NCBI RefSeq assembly: GCF_900096565.1
Contig: NZ_FMYP01000008.1
Coordinates: 1 to 64,000 of the forward strand
DNA length: 64,000 bases
Source of the DNA: Williamwhitmania taraxaci
GTDB lineage: Bacteria; Bacteroidota; Bacteroidia; Bacteroidales; Williamwhitmaniaceae
Direction: 5' to 3'
Within the stretch, counting starts at the first letter, position 1. Every line of letters begins with the position of its first letter. Made by a program: the position numbers and the translations under genes. Shown piece by piece: positions 23,746 through 33,098 of the stretch. The notes beneath the pieces were generated by a model. The model saw nothing but the letters and a program-made list of their open reading frames with translations, was not told where the DNA came from and did not search any database.

Positions 23746-24360
23746 ATGCATATAGCCATAGCCGGGAATATTGGATCCGGAAAAACTACGCTTACCTCCA
23801 TGCTTGCCAAGCAATATGGTTGGAAGGCCGTCTTCGAAGATGTAGACGAAAACCCGTACCTCGAAGATTTTTATCAGGACATGAAACGGTGGTCATTCAA
23901 CCTCCAGATCTATTTTCTCAATAGCCGCTTTAAGCAGGTGATTGATATTCGAAACGGGTCGCAAACGGTTGTTCAGGATAGAACAATTTACGAGGATGCT
24001 ACCATTTTTGCTCCGAACCTTCACGACATGGGGTTAATGACCACGCGCGATTTCGAGAACTACCAGTCGCTTTTTAAGTTGATGACCTCACTCGTTCGAC
24101 CTCCTGACTTGCTGATTTACTTAAAAGCTTCAGTGCCAACACTCGTTAGCCAGATTCAAAAACGCGGTCGTGAATACGAAAATGCTATACGGTTGGATTA
24201 CCTCGCTGGCTTAAATGTGCGTTACGATATGTGGGTAGAGGGTTATAAGTCAGGAAAGGTGCTTATTATCGATCGTGATAACGTAAACTTCCATGAGAAA
24301 CCGGAGGACATGAGCCTGGTGATGGATAAGGTTGATGCCCAGCTGCACGGTCTTTTCTAG
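23746..24360 (+). CDS. Deoxynucleoside kinase
   Basis: 204 residues, the usual length for bacterial dAdo/dGuo-type deoxynucleoside kinases. The P-loop 'GNIGSGKTT' is at residues 7-15; the catalytic Glu lies in 'FEDVDENPYL'; the 'QDRTIYEDATIF' box (near residue 80) is the DRS-type substrate and magnesium site; a Lys/Arg lid 'QKRGREYE' follows near residue 145. It phosphorylates deoxynucleosides for salvage in the cytoplasm. The ATP and base preference cannot be settled by reading. Last gene of the GH3 operon, followed by a terminator. Confidence 0.93.
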   Translation: MHIAIAGNIGSGKTTLTSMLAKQYGWKAVFEDVDENPYLEDFYQDMKRWSFNLQIYFLNSRFKQVIDIRNGSQTVVQDRTIYEDATIFAPNLHDMGLMTTRDFENYQSLFKLMTSLVRPPDLLIYLKASVPTLVSQIQKRGREYENAIRLDYLAGLNVRYDMWVEGYKSGKVLIIDRDNVNFHEKPEDMSLVMDKVDAQLHGLF

Positions 24361-24420
24361 CAGTGGGCGTTAAAATACAACGCGTGGTGTTGTATCGTAT
24401 CAATGGACGGTCAATATTCG

Positions 24421-24450
24421 AAAAGGGGATTCCGCGAGGGATCCCCTTTG
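24421..24450 (+). terminator. Terminator after the deoxynucleoside kinase
   Basis: AAAGGGGAT pairs with ATCCCCTTT, with a CGCG-containing inner stem. It lies about 60 bp after the stop codon. Confidence 0.8.
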
Positions 24451-24575
24451 TAAATGATGATTGATTACTAGATTAATCGGATTTTATTTTTTCCTGTTTG
24501 TGGAAATATTTCAATCGTGAATCATTAGTTTAAGAAGCGCTTTTCTACATTTCGTTAAACTAACTCATAATCATC

Positions 24576-26384
24576 ATGAAAAAGATCGTAGTGCTAATGT
24601 TAATGGCCGCTGCAGTGGCGTCGGCTTGCGCCCAAAATATCTCAATTTCAGGAAATGTAATCTCTATTGTCGATAAAAGTCCAATTGTTGGTATCATCGT
24701 CAGGGTAAAAGGGACCTCAATGTTAGTAACAACAGACTCGAAGGGTTTTTTCCGCTTTGATAACGTGAGTTCTCGTGGAACACTGCTATTCTCTGCCCCT
24801 GGTTTTTCCACACGGATTATTCCTATAAAGGGCCGAAAGTCAATGACTGTAATGCTGACTCCAGAATCGTCTCCCATAATGTGGGATTCGGAAAAACTTG
24901 TTATTTGTGAAGATATGAGTGGGGGGAGTATGCCTGCGTCTTTGATGAACAAAACTGAATCAACCGATGAATCCTACTCCAAAATTTCGGAAAATGGTTT
25001 TAAGCGAACTACCGATTCTCCTCTTTCAACTTTTAGCATTGATGTAGATAGAGCTTCGTGGGCCAACGTGCGTCGTTTTCTAAACCTTGGTCAACGCCCT
25101 CCACAGGATGCTGTTCGAATTGAGGAGATGGTGAACTACTTCGACTACAACTACCCGGAACCCGCAGATAAAACTCCCTACCGAATATCCACCGAGGTGG
25201 CTGCATGTCCTTGGCAGGAGGGAAACCTCATTATGCGAATAGGAATTCAGGCCAAGCGCGTTGCTACCGACAGCCTACCCAGCAGCAATCTCGTCTTTCT
25301 GCTTGATGTTTCGGGTTCCATGTCTGACGCCAACAAGCTTCCGTTGGTGCAATCGGCCTTTAAGTTGCTGGTGAATAATCTTCGAGCTAAGGATCATGTT
25401 GCCATTGTGGTGTATGCTGGAGCTGCTGGGGTGGTGCTACCTTCTACTAGCGGCGATAAAAAGACTAAAATACTGGAAGCCATCAACAATCTATCGGCAG
25501 GTGGTTCAACCGCTGGTGGGGCGGGCATCCTGATGGCCTACAAAATTGCACAGGAAAACTATATCAAGGGTGGAAATAACCGTATTATCCTTGCTACCGA
25601 TGGTGATTTTAACGTGGGTGCCTCAGGGGATGCCGACATGGAGCGTCTCGTTGAGGAGAAGCGTAAGAGTGGTGTGTTTCTTACCTGTCTTGGTTTTGGC
25701 ATGGGAAACTACAAGGATAGCAAAATTGAAACGCTGGCCGATAAGGGCAATGGTAACTATGCCTATATCGACAATATTCAGGAGGCAAATCGGATGTTTG
25801 GTAAGGAGTTTGGCGGAACACTCTTCACCGTGGCAAAGGATGTAAAGTTACAGGTAGAGTTTAATCCAGCAGTTGTTGAGGCTTATCGATTAATTGGTTA
25901 TGAAAACAGAATGCTCAATGCTCAGGATTTTAAGGACGATGCTAAGGATGCAGGTGAGTTGGGCTCGGGTCACACCGTAACCGCCATATATGAGGTTATC
26001 CCAAAAGGGGTTAAGAGTCCTTTTGTGAAGGTGGTAGATTCGCTGAAGTATCAAGCCACCAAGTTAACCCCCGAAGCCAAAGAGGGCATGGAAATGGCTA
26101 CTGTGAAGACCCGATATAAGTTACCCGAAGGAGATGCCAGCATTCCTTTTGAGGTTGCGGTACCTTTCCGCAAGGGGAAAATTAATGTTGCTTCCGAGAG
26201 CCTTCGCTTCTCGAGTGCTGTTGCCATGTTTGGCATGCTGCTCCGCAGCTCAGAATTTAAGGGAACTCTTACCAAGCAGCAAATTGTAGATCAGGCAAAG
26301 TCGGCTCGCGGCACCGATGGAGAAGGCTACCGTGCCGAATTCATTCGGCTGGTGGAGGCCTACAACGATAAAATTACCGATTAG
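24576..26384 (+). CDS. Exported von Willebrand factor A protein (YfbK type)
   Basis: 602 residues. A signal peptide (1-19, 'AVASACAQ'; the Cys could be a lipobox but the context is weak) is followed by a carboxypeptidase-D-like regulatory beta-sandwich (about 22-95), a vWF_A N-terminal extension (about 130-220, 'STFSIDVDRASWANVRRFL'), the vWA domain (about 230-400) with a complete MIDAS 'DVSGSM', and a C-terminal DUF3520-like part (about 420-600). The MIDAS binds Mg2+ and mediates protein-protein binding outside the cytoplasm. The partner is unknown. Single-gene unit with its own terminator. Confidence 0.9.
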   Translation: MKKIVVLMLMAAAVASACAQNISISGNVISIVDKSPIVGIIVRVKGTSMLVTTDSKGFFRFDNVSSRGTLLFSAPGFSTRIIPIKGRKSMTVMLTPESSPIMWDSEKLVICEDMSGGSMPASLMNKTESTDESYSKISENGFKRTTDSPLSTFSIDVDRASWANVRRFLNLGQRPPQDAVRIEEMVNYFDYNYPEPADKTPYRISTEVAACPWQEGNLIMRIGIQAKRVATDSLPSSNLVFLLDVSGSMSDANKLPLVQSAFKLLVNNLRAKDHVAIVVYAGAAGVVLPSTSGDKKTKILEAINNLSAGGSTAGGAGILMAYKIAQENYIKGGNNRIILATDGDFNVGASGDADMERLVEEKRKSGVFLTCLGFGMGNYKDSKIETLADKGNGNYAYIDNIQEANRMFGKEFGGTLFTVAKDVKLQVEFNPAVVEAYRLIGYENRMLNAQDFKDDAKDAGELGSGHTVTAIYEVIPKGVKSPFVKVVDSLKYQATKLTPEAKEGMEMATVKTRYKLPEGDASIPFEVAVPFRKGKINVASESLRFSSAVAMFGMLLRSSEFKGTLTKQQIVDQAKSARGTDGEGYRAEFIRLVEAYNDKITD

Positions 26385-26393
26385 GTTTAAACG

Positions 26394-26430
26394 AAAAAAA
26401 ACAGGAGACCTAATTGTCTCCTGTTTTTTT
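26394..26430. terminator. Bidirectional terminator after the vWA gene
   Basis: AAAAAAACAGGAGA pairs with TCTCCTGTTTTTTT around a 9-nt loop, between the vWA gene and the convergent aldehyde dehydrogenase. Confidence 0.9.
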
Positions 26431-26482
26431 TATGGTGCGCCGAGCATGGCGAGTATAATCAGGTTCCTTTGGTCGCCCTGTT

Positions 26483-27865
26483 TTATCCAAACAGACGATG
26501 AGCCCACTTCATTTTCGATTCGGTGTACGGAGCATACCGTAAGGAGGGATCGATGAAGGTATTGGTTTTTAACATGCTTTTTTTGTGGCTGAACACTTCG
26601 AAGCTATACTTACCATGGTAGTTGCCCATTCCGCTGAAACCGACTCCACCAAATGGCAATTCTGGGTTTGCAAGGTGAATAAGGGCATTGTTTACACATC
26701 CTCCACCAAATTCAATATTCTCTATAATAAACTTTTCAGTGTTATTATTTGAAGTGAAAATATAGCAAGCCAGCGGGTATCTGTTCTTTCGAATGAATGG
26801 AACAACCTCTTCAATGTCTTTAAAGGTGTAAACGGGCAATATTGGACCAAAAATCTCCTCGGTTGCCATCGGATGATCTGCTGCCACTCCATCGACAATT
26901 GTGGGCTCCATGCAAAGGGTTGTGTTGTCGTATTCTCCTCCGTGAAGTATGTTTACGTTGTTGAGGTAGGAGGTCAGCGTATCGAAGCGACGCTTGTTTA
27001 CTATATGGGTTAGGTTTGGGCTTGTAAGTGGTTTTTCACCAAGAAACTCCTTGATATAGAATTTCATCTTCGCCACAAATTGGTCCTTAATGCTTTCGTG
27101 TACCAGAAGATAATCGGGACACACACAGGTTTGTCCTGCATTGAAGCACTTGGCCCACATAAGCCGCTTGGCTGCCACATCAATATTCACATCCTTATCT
27201 ACTATTACTGGACTTTTGCCGCCAAGTTCAAGAGTTACCGGTGATAGATGTTCGGCGGCCATACTCATGATTTTCTTGCCTACAGGAGCGCTACCGGTAA
27301 AAAAGATGTGGTCGAAACGGAATTTTTCAATCAGCATTGGACCAATCATTGCTCCGGGGCCTTGCACCACGCTTATATAGGCGGGATCGAACATTTCGGT
27401 TATAAGTCTTTCAACTACACTCCCTGTATTCCTCGTATTGTCCGATGGCTTTATAATTGCACAGTTACCGGCAGCAATAGCACCAACAAGTGGTGCCATA
27501 AGTAGCTGAAAGGGATAGTTCCAGGGACCAATAATAAGGACAACACCGAGCGGTTCGGTGTATATGCGACTTGAGGATAGCTGCAGTGCAAGCGGGGTAG
27601 TGAGTTTCTCTGGCTTCATCCAACCCTTAAGGTGCTTGATTGTATGGTCTATTTCCTCATACATAATCCCAATTTCGCTTAAGAAGGCTTCGAAGCGTGG
27701 TTTGTGCATATCGCTATGAAGGGCATCGAGAATTTCAGATTCATACCGTCTTATTCCTGCCTTTAACTTTCTTAGCTGCTCTATTCGGAAATGGTAACTT
27801 CGGGTGGCACCACTATCGAAATAGCCGCGCTTGCTGTTAAATGACTGGTCTATATTTGTCTCCAT
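26483..27865 (-). CDS. Aldehyde dehydrogenase (class 3 / YwdH-like)
   Basis: 460 residues from the ATG at 27865 (METNID); an ATG 33 bp upstream is possible but gives a polar extension not expected in the family. The NAD(P)-aldehyde dehydrogenase fold is complete: 'GPWNYPFQL' (Asn near 115), 'TGSAPVGKKI', catalytic Glu in 'LELGGKSP', catalytic Cys in 'NAGQTCVCPDY', and 'EEIFGPILPV'. The short length and the C-terminal tail match class 3 enzymes that oxidise fatty and aromatic aldehydes. It lies downstream of an SDR and a TetR gene on the same strand and is probably part of their operon. Confidence 0.93.
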   Translation of the reverse strand: METNIDQSFNSKRGYFDSGATRSYHFRIEQLRKLKAGIRRYESEILDALHSDMHKPRFEAFLSEIGIMYEEIDHTIKHLKGWMKPEKLTTPLALQLSSSRIYTEPLGVVLIIGPWNYPFQLLMAPLVGAIAAGNCAIIKPSDNTRNTGSVVERLITEMFDPAYISVVQGPGAMIGPMLIEKFRFDHIFFTGSAPVGKKIMSMAAEHLSPVTLELGGKSPVIVDKDVNIDVAAKRLMWAKCFNAGQTCVCPDYLLVHESIKDQFVAKMKFYIKEFLGEKPLTSPNLTHIVNKRRFDTLTSYLNNVNILHGGEYDNTTLCMEPTIVDGVAADHPMATEEIFGPILPVYTFKDIEEVVPFIRKNRYPLACYIFTSNNNTEKFIIENIEFGGGCVNNALIHLANPELPFGGVGFSGMGNYHGKYSFEVFSHKKSMLKTNTFIDPSLRYAPYTESKMKWAHRLFG

Positions 27866-27928
27866 ATTTTTTTCATGATTATCTTGAGAGCGTCTCATTG
27901 ACTTTATTAGCCTCTGTCACGGCAGGAA

Positions 27929-28759
27929 TCACCGGGTTTTAAAGCCTTTTTCAACCTGCCTTTTCACTATTGTGTTGAACCAGGATAGGGGCAATATCCA
28001 ACGGATGGCTAGCAAAAGCGGTCCGTTGCCACCAACCGGATAGCGAAGCATATAAGAACTATCGTTAGCGGCCTTAAATACCTTTTTGGCAACGACTAGT
28101 GGTCCGGTTGCTGTTTTGCCAATCTTAAGCATGTTGTTGTGCGCCACATCGACGTACGAATCGTACGCATTGAGTCCGGGTTTACTGGCAAAGTCGAGCG
28201 AGCGATCGTAGAAATCGGTTTTGATTGCACCGGGTTCAATGTTCTTTACCTTGATATTGAACTGGCGCAACTCAAACTGAAGCGATTCCATAAAGCCTTC
28301 GAGTGCCCATTTTGTTGCGTGGTAAACGCTATAAAGAGGAAAGGTTAACAATCCTCCCATGGAGGTGGTGTTAATAATTGTGCCTCCTTTGCGATCTCTG
28401 AAATAGGGGAGAATGGCGCGGGTCACATTCATCACGCCAAACACATTTGTTTCGAACTGTCGCTTGATGTTTTCGTTGCTCATGGCCTCAAATGCACCCA
28501 CTAGTGCATAGCCAGCGTTGTTGAATACCACATCTATTCCCCCAAATGCGCCAATGGTTTCGTTGATGGCTTCGCTAATACTGGTCTCATCCATTACATC
28601 CAAGCGGAATAGCTGCACGTTTTGTAACGTGTTTATCTCATTTTCTTTTTCGGGGGAACGCATGGTGGCCGCAACGTTCCAACCTTTTTTTGCAAAGTAA
28701 ATTGCCGTTTCCTTGCCTATGCCCGTTGAGGCGCCTGTGATTAAAATTGTCTTTTGCAT
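27929..28759 (-). CDS. Short-chain dehydrogenase/reductase
   Basis: 276 residues, classical SDR. The NAD(P) site 'TGASTGIGKE' is at residues 7-16, 'NNAG' near 90, the active-site Ser in 'NTTSMGG' and the 'YHATK' Tyr/Lys pair near 155-160. The Thr-Met-Arg after the second strand (AATMRSPEK) suggests NADP. The C-terminal 'PGAIKTDFYDRSLDF' fits retinol or 3-keto type SDRs. It lies between a TetR gene and an aldehyde dehydrogenase gene, so it may act in the same alcohol/aldehyde conversion. Substrate unknown. Confidence 0.92.
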   Translation of the reverse strand: MQKTILITGASTGIGKETAIYFAKKGWNVAATMRSPEKENEINTLQNVQLFRLDVMDETSISEAINETIGAFGGIDVVFNNAGYALVGAFEAMSNENIKRQFETNVFGVMNVTRAILPYFRDRKGGTIINTTSMGGLLTFPLYSVYHATKWALEGFMESLQFELRQFNIKVKNIEPGAIKTDFYDRSLDFASKPGLNAYDSYVDVAHNNMLKIGKTATGPLVVAKKVFKAANDSSYMLRYPVGGNGPLLLAIRWILPLSWFNTIVKRQVEKGFKTR

Positions 28760-28797
28760 ATTCTATTTGTTTAAAGCGAATATATGTTCATCTAAAA

Positions 28798-29373
28798 TTA
28801 TTGTTTTACGCTGTCCCATGCCATATTGAAGCATTCGTGCTTCAGCTCTGCATCAAGTGTTTTTCCGCGCTTAACGGTCATTTTAATGATTTCGTGGATT
28901 GCACCTTCCATTTGTGCCTTTAAAATTTCAATATCCAACTGCTTAACTAATCCGTTTTTTTGACCATCCAAAAGAAATTGGTTAAGAGGCTTAAATAACT
29001 CTTCTACTTGGTTGTAAATGCTCTCTTCTATATAACCACTGTAGAGAAATTGTTCCACAAAAAGCATCTTCTCTGGATTTTTTAAACAGTAATTGAAGTA
29101 GGCAAACCACCTGTTTCTATAGGCGGTGTAAAATGTTTCCGTTACAAGATTTGGGTTGGTTAGTAGGGCGATTATCTCTTTTTTGGTCTCGAGGTAAATG
29201 TCATTAATGAGTTCGTCCTTGCTTTTGTAGTAGATGTAGAGCGTGCCGGTTGCCATGCCTGCTTCTTTTGCCACATCGGCCATCTTAAGGCCCGAGAAGC
29301 CGGTCTCTATAACCAACATCATGGCTGCCCTGTGGATGGCTTTTGCCTTATCTGGATCTTTTGCTTTGGGCAT
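28798..29373 (-). CDS. TetR/AcrR-family transcriptional regulator
   Basis: 191 residues from the ATG at 29373 (MPKAKD). The longer frame starting at 29436 adds 21 residues unlike any TetR N-terminus. A TetR helix-turn-helix covers residues 8-55 ('GFSGLKMADVAKEAGMATG', 'LYIYYKSKDELI'), and the rest is an all-helical ligand-binding domain. First gene of a TetR-SDR-aldehyde dehydrogenase set on the minus strand, with 38 bp to the SDR. It most likely represses this operon and is released by an aldehyde or other hydrophobic ligand, by analogy. Confidence 0.9.
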   Translation of the reverse strand: MPKAKDPDKAKAIHRAAMMLVIETGFSGLKMADVAKEAGMATGTLYIYYKSKDELINDIYLETKKEIIALLTNPNLVTETFYTAYRNRWFAYFNYCLKNPEKMLFVEQFLYSGYIEESIYNQVEELFKPLNQFLLDGQKNGLVKQLDIEILKAQMEGAIHEIIKMTVKRGKTLDAELKHECFNMAWDSVKQ

Positions 29374-29528
29374 GATAAACGATTCTGTTTTGCAAACGAA
29401 GATGAATATTTCTTCACTAACAGCGATGGCGATCAAAATGTTTGCTTAGGGATGTTTTTTTAAAAATACTCTTTCGGCGTGGTCTTGAATATCTACGTAA
29501 AGACCTGCATTTCTGCTGATCACCTACA

Positions 29529-30011
29529 TTACCGTTTTACCCTTATCGGTATCCATATTTCCTCCTCCGAGTCAGGATCGTCGTTTTTATACTTTTCTCC
29601 CAGTATTTCGAAGTGTGGTCGGTTGTCTAGCAGGTAATCGGATTTTGGCAACCACGTTCCGAATATGTATTCAAAGGCTTTTGATCCAGCACTGGCGGCA
29701 CCTTTGTAAAGAAATACGGCATAGAGTCCACTGAGTAAAGTATAGGTTTCCATTTCGCAGGGAGTTGTGCCGAATGCGGAAACTTCAACGGCTGCCCATT
29801 TTTCGAACGGAGTGTTTGGGTTGAAGTTGGCGAAGAATGAAGCGCCATAAATTTCCAAGGAATAGAGATTGGTGCCGATGCTGAACGGGATCTCTTTTCG
29901 TCTCGGCATAAAACTTCTCCACAACTCCTGTGTTTTGTTGTTGGCAAAGGAGATTGTTTCTCGTTTGCCAACCAATTTTATTTTGGGATGGTTCCTAATT
30001 GTTGGCGTCAT
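29529..30011 (-). CDS. GyrI-like / effector-binding domain protein
   Basis: 160 residues forming a single AraC-type effector-binding (GyrI-like) domain. Recognisable are the first strand with 'HPKIKLVGKRETISF', the middle 'AAVEVSAFGTTPCEMETYTL', the 'GLYAVFLYKGAASAGSKAFEYIFGTWLPKS' stretch and the final 'EILGEKY ... EEEIWIPI', where the conserved Glu residues bind cationic or hydrophobic ligands. No DNA-binding domain is attached. Such stand-alone proteins sequester small molecules. Stands alone. Confidence 0.85.
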   Translation of the reverse strand: MTPTIRNHPKIKLVGKRETISFANNKTQELWRSFMPRRKEIPFSIGTNLYSLEIYGASFFANFNPNTPFEKWAAVEVSAFGTTPCEMETYTLLSGLYAVFLYKGAASAGSKAFEYIFGTWLPKSDYLLDNRPHFEILGEKYKNDDPDSEEEIWIPIRVKR

Positions 30012-30094
30012 GATCCACTATTCTCATTCATCTGCGAGTATGCGGGTTGTTTGGCTCTGCATGCAAAATAAACATTATTTCAAAACATGAAGTA

Positions 30095-31630
30095 TTAGTC
30101 CATAACATCTTTATTAATAATGGGTAATGATTTAAATGGATTTTGATTATTTGCTAATTCCCAAAGCGTAAGGAATACCAGTTTGGATCTTTGCAGCATT
30201 GCCCCAACGTTTATTTTATCAACCATATCGGTGGATTTGTGCAAATCATCGTGGGTTCCGTTGGTGAAGAGGATCGAAGGAATGTTTTTCTTATGGAAAT
30301 TGAAGTGGTCGGAGCGGCTAAAGAAATCGCTGTAGGAGGAACCATCCGTTGAGATCAGGGATAGTTTTGTGGATATGGCATTGATGCTATCTGGTATGCC
30401 AAACAAGGGTTCATTCACCTTACTATTGCCTGTTAGTGCAATCACGTATCCTTTAGCAAATTCTTCGGTGTCAAATTTTGAACCAATACGTCCAATCATA
30501 TCAATGTTTACGCAAGCAATGGTCTTCTCGAGAGGATAAGCGGGTTTTTCTACATAGTATTTCGATCCATACAGACCATCTTCTTCGGCAGTTGGAAAGA
30601 GAATAACCACGGATCGGCGTGGGCCTTTCCCTGCTTTTTTTGCTTCGTTAAGGATTCTTGCTATTTCCATTACTGCTGCTACTCCCGAAGCGTTATCGTC
30701 GGCACCGGGGTAGATCTCTCCGCGGTAGTTCATGCCCAAGTGGTCGTAATGGGCGGAGAGAACCACATATTCATTCTTTAAATCGGAACCCTCAATAATG
30801 GCCACAATATTGTTTGCGTCGGCTAATTTGTATGAATTATTACCTTTGAATGATAGAGTGTTGCTGAATTCAAATGAAGAGATACTACAACTAGATTCGC
30901 TTTCATACTCCAGCTGCTTTATGGTCTTGTTTGCCGGTTCTAGGATCTTGTTTGCTAGCAATTCGTTTATTCTAACCGAAGCTAGCGTTTGGCTTTCCTC
31001 TGTTGAATAGAAATTTAAGCTTTCGTTGGAGTAGTGGCTAAATGTATTAAATCCATTACTTACCATTAAGATTGCCTTTGGTTTTTGTGAGGCAATATAC
31101 TTCAGGTTTGGCATTTCCGATGCGTTGTGGCACTTTACTCCATACTTACTGGTGGGCCCTTCGCCATCTAGCACCATCACGATCTTTCCCTTTATATCAA
31201 TGTTGGCAAAATCGTTGAAAGTAGAGTGGTATACTCCGTATCCGGCAAAAATGATATCACTGCCCGATATCACCGAATCTTGAAAAGCGCTGTTACTATA
31301 GCTGTAACAGTCGGTATAGTTGAAGTTTGATAGATTGAAGTGTTTGTTAGACTTATATTTAGTAAATGCCTCTATGCTTTGCTTGTATGATCCATTATAT
31401 CCTTCTTTTATGCTGTTTTTTTTGAGTTGCTCAGCCAAATAATCGGCGGTAAGCCTTGCCCCTTTTTTATCCGATTTTCGGCCTGCGAACTCAGCGGAGG
31501 TCAGACGTGTTAATGTGGTTTTCATCCTTGTAGAATCAAGTCGGTTGGCGTATTGCAGTGCAGTTTGGTCTTGTGCGTTCAATACGGTTGTCAGCAGTAG
31601 TAGCAGTAAGGTCATGATTCTAACTTTCAT
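30095..31630 (-). CDS. Exported M28 zinc peptidase with PA domain
   Basis: 511 residues. Signal peptide (1-19, 'LLLTTVLNAQ'), a PA-like insert (about 115-215) and an M28 aminopeptidase domain (about 265-500). Zinc ligands are visible in 'SAHYDHLG' (His, Asp), 'GADDNASG' (bridging Asp), 'PTAEEDGLYGS' (catalytic and ligand Glu), 'NIDMIGR' (Asp) and 'DDLHKSTD' (His). It should act in the periplasm or outside the cell, releasing N-terminal amino acids. Single gene between unrelated neighbours. Confidence 0.92.
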   Translation of the reverse strand: MKVRIMTLLLLLLTTVLNAQDQTALQYANRLDSTRMKTTLTRLTSAEFAGRKSDKKGARLTADYLAEQLKKNSIKEGYNGSYKQSIEAFTKYKSNKHFNLSNFNYTDCYSYSNSAFQDSVISGSDIIFAGYGVYHSTFNDFANIDIKGKIVMVLDGEGPTSKYGVKCHNASEMPNLKYIASQKPKAILMVSNGFNTFSHYSNESLNFYSTEESQTLASVRINELLANKILEPANKTIKQLEYESESSCSISSFEFSNTLSFKGNNSYKLADANNIVAIIEGSDLKNEYVVLSAHYDHLGMNYRGEIYPGADDNASGVAAVMEIARILNEAKKAGKGPRRSVVILFPTAEEDGLYGSKYYVEKPAYPLEKTIACVNIDMIGRIGSKFDTEEFAKGYVIALTGNSKVNEPLFGIPDSINAISTKLSLISTDGSSYSDFFSRSDHFNFHKKNIPSILFTNGTHDDLHKSTDMVDKINVGAMLQRSKLVFLTLWELANNQNPFKSLPIINKDVMD

Positions 31631-31793
31631 ATTTGCTTGTTTATTATGTTAATGCATTAGTTCTCCTCGCAAATAAATTACGAATATATCGATCCATTGC
31701 ATCAACCAAAGATTATGGATTAATAGGATTGTTCTGTGGTTGATATCGATCCAACATGTATATATACTTTAGGTAAAAGCTATATAACTTACA

Positions 31794-33062
31794 TTATGAG
31801 CACTTATTCGGAATTGTTATGTGAAATGTAGATCCTTTACCCTCCTCGCTTTCTATTCTGATTTCGCCTCCATGCTTTTCCACAAAATCTTTGCAGAGCA
31901 AGAGTCCCAGCCCTGTGCTTGGTTCGCCTTCGGTACCAAATCTATTGGTTTGTGTCTTGAGCTGAAACAGGTTTGAAATAATTGCTGGGCTCATTCCAAT
32001 ACCTGTGTCTGTCACAGATAATTCAACATAGTTGGTTTCGGTGATTTTTGCAGAAAGGGTTATTTTTCCATTTTTAGGGGTGAATTTAGTGGCATTTGAG
32101 ATAAGGTTGCGTAAGATGGTTTGCAGCATGTTTTTATCTGCGCAAACTTCTATGTTCTTCGGGCAATTGCAAATGATCTCGAGGTTTTTATTCTTAGCCG
32201 CATCTCCCATCATTGCAATGCTTTCCTCAATGTTGGGCCGCAGCTGCATGGCCTTTGGTTCGAAGGGCATCAGTCCTTGTTGAATTCTGGACCATTGAAG
32301 GAGGTTCTCCAGAAGGCGATAAAGATTCGTAGCAGAGTTTCGCATGCTTCCAGCTATTACTTCCAACTGCTCCATGGATAAGTTGTGAAGTTTCTCTGTC
32401 ATGATTTGGGTTAGGCCCAGAAAACTGTTGAATGGGCTCCGTAAATCGTGGGCAAGAATGGAAAAGAATTTGTCTTTTTCGGCATTAATTCTTTCTAGCT
32501 GATCATTTTTATTTGAGATTTCCTGTTGCGCATCTTTCTGTTTAGTAATGTCATATAAAATTCCTGTCCAAATGGTGTCTCCATCGGGTAGTCGCCTTGG
32601 AAGCGATTCCAGATGTATCCACCGGATCTCCTTTTCAATAACGAATCGACCCTCCCAAAGAAAAGGGGTTGTGTTCAGGTTTGCTTCCACATTTTTTCTT
32701 GCAAATTCTGCTTTGTCCACATCGAGAACTTGATCGAGGACAAGGCCTGGATTGTTTTCGATGATCATTCTATTAAGTTTCAGAATTTCAAAAAACCGAT
32801 CGTTAAAAAAATCAAAACTATAGGGAGAACTATTTGAGTCCTGCCAGTTGGTTTCGTTCAACCCCTTACTGAAGTATACGCGCAAACGATAGATGCCCGC
32901 GGGTTGTGTATTTGCTAGGTCTAGGTAGAGGTTTTGTTGCTGAGCAAGTGCCGCCTCAGTTTTTTTGCTCTCGCGCTTCGATCTTCTCAGGTCGTCAATT
33001 TCTGCTTTTAGGCGGGTAATTTCTTCCTGAAGTTCTTGGTTGTTTTTCGCTGGAGAGTTCAT
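31794..33062 (-). CDS. Cytoplasmic PAS-domain sensor histidine kinase
   Basis: 422 residues, no TM helix. An N-terminal coiled coil (about 1-45), a PAS-fold domain with PAC segment (about 50-175), a HisKA domain with 'FSILAHDLRSPFNSF' (phospho-acceptor His205) and a HATPase_c domain with N box 'NLISNATKFTP', G1 'DTGIGMSP' and G2 'STGLGLLLC'. It autophosphorylates and passes phosphate to a response regulator. No regulator gene lies next to it, so its partner is elsewhere. Possible partners in this window are the free regulators at 44.7 and 58.3 kb; this is speculation. Confidence 0.93.
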   Translation of the reverse strand: MNSPAKNNQELQEEITRLKAEIDDLRRSKRESKKTEAALAQQQNLYLDLANTQPAGIYRLRVYFSKGLNETNWQDSNSSPYSFDFFNDRFFEILKLNRMIIENNPGLVLDQVLDVDKAEFARKNVEANLNTTPFLWEGRFVIEKEIRWIHLESLPRRLPDGDTIWTGILYDITKQKDAQQEISNKNDQLERINAEKDKFFSILAHDLRSPFNSFLGLTQIMTEKLHNLSMEQLEVIAGSMRNSATNLYRLLENLLQWSRIQQGLMPFEPKAMQLRPNIEESIAMMGDAAKNKNLEIICNCPKNIEVCADKNMLQTILRNLISNATKFTPKNGKITLSAKITETNYVELSVTDTGIGMSPAIISNLFQLKTQTNRFGTEGEPSTGLGLLLCKDFVEKHGGEIRIESEEGKGSTFHITIPNKCS

Positions 33063-33098
33063 GTTGCATCATTCAAGTTGATCTGTTATTAAAGAGGA

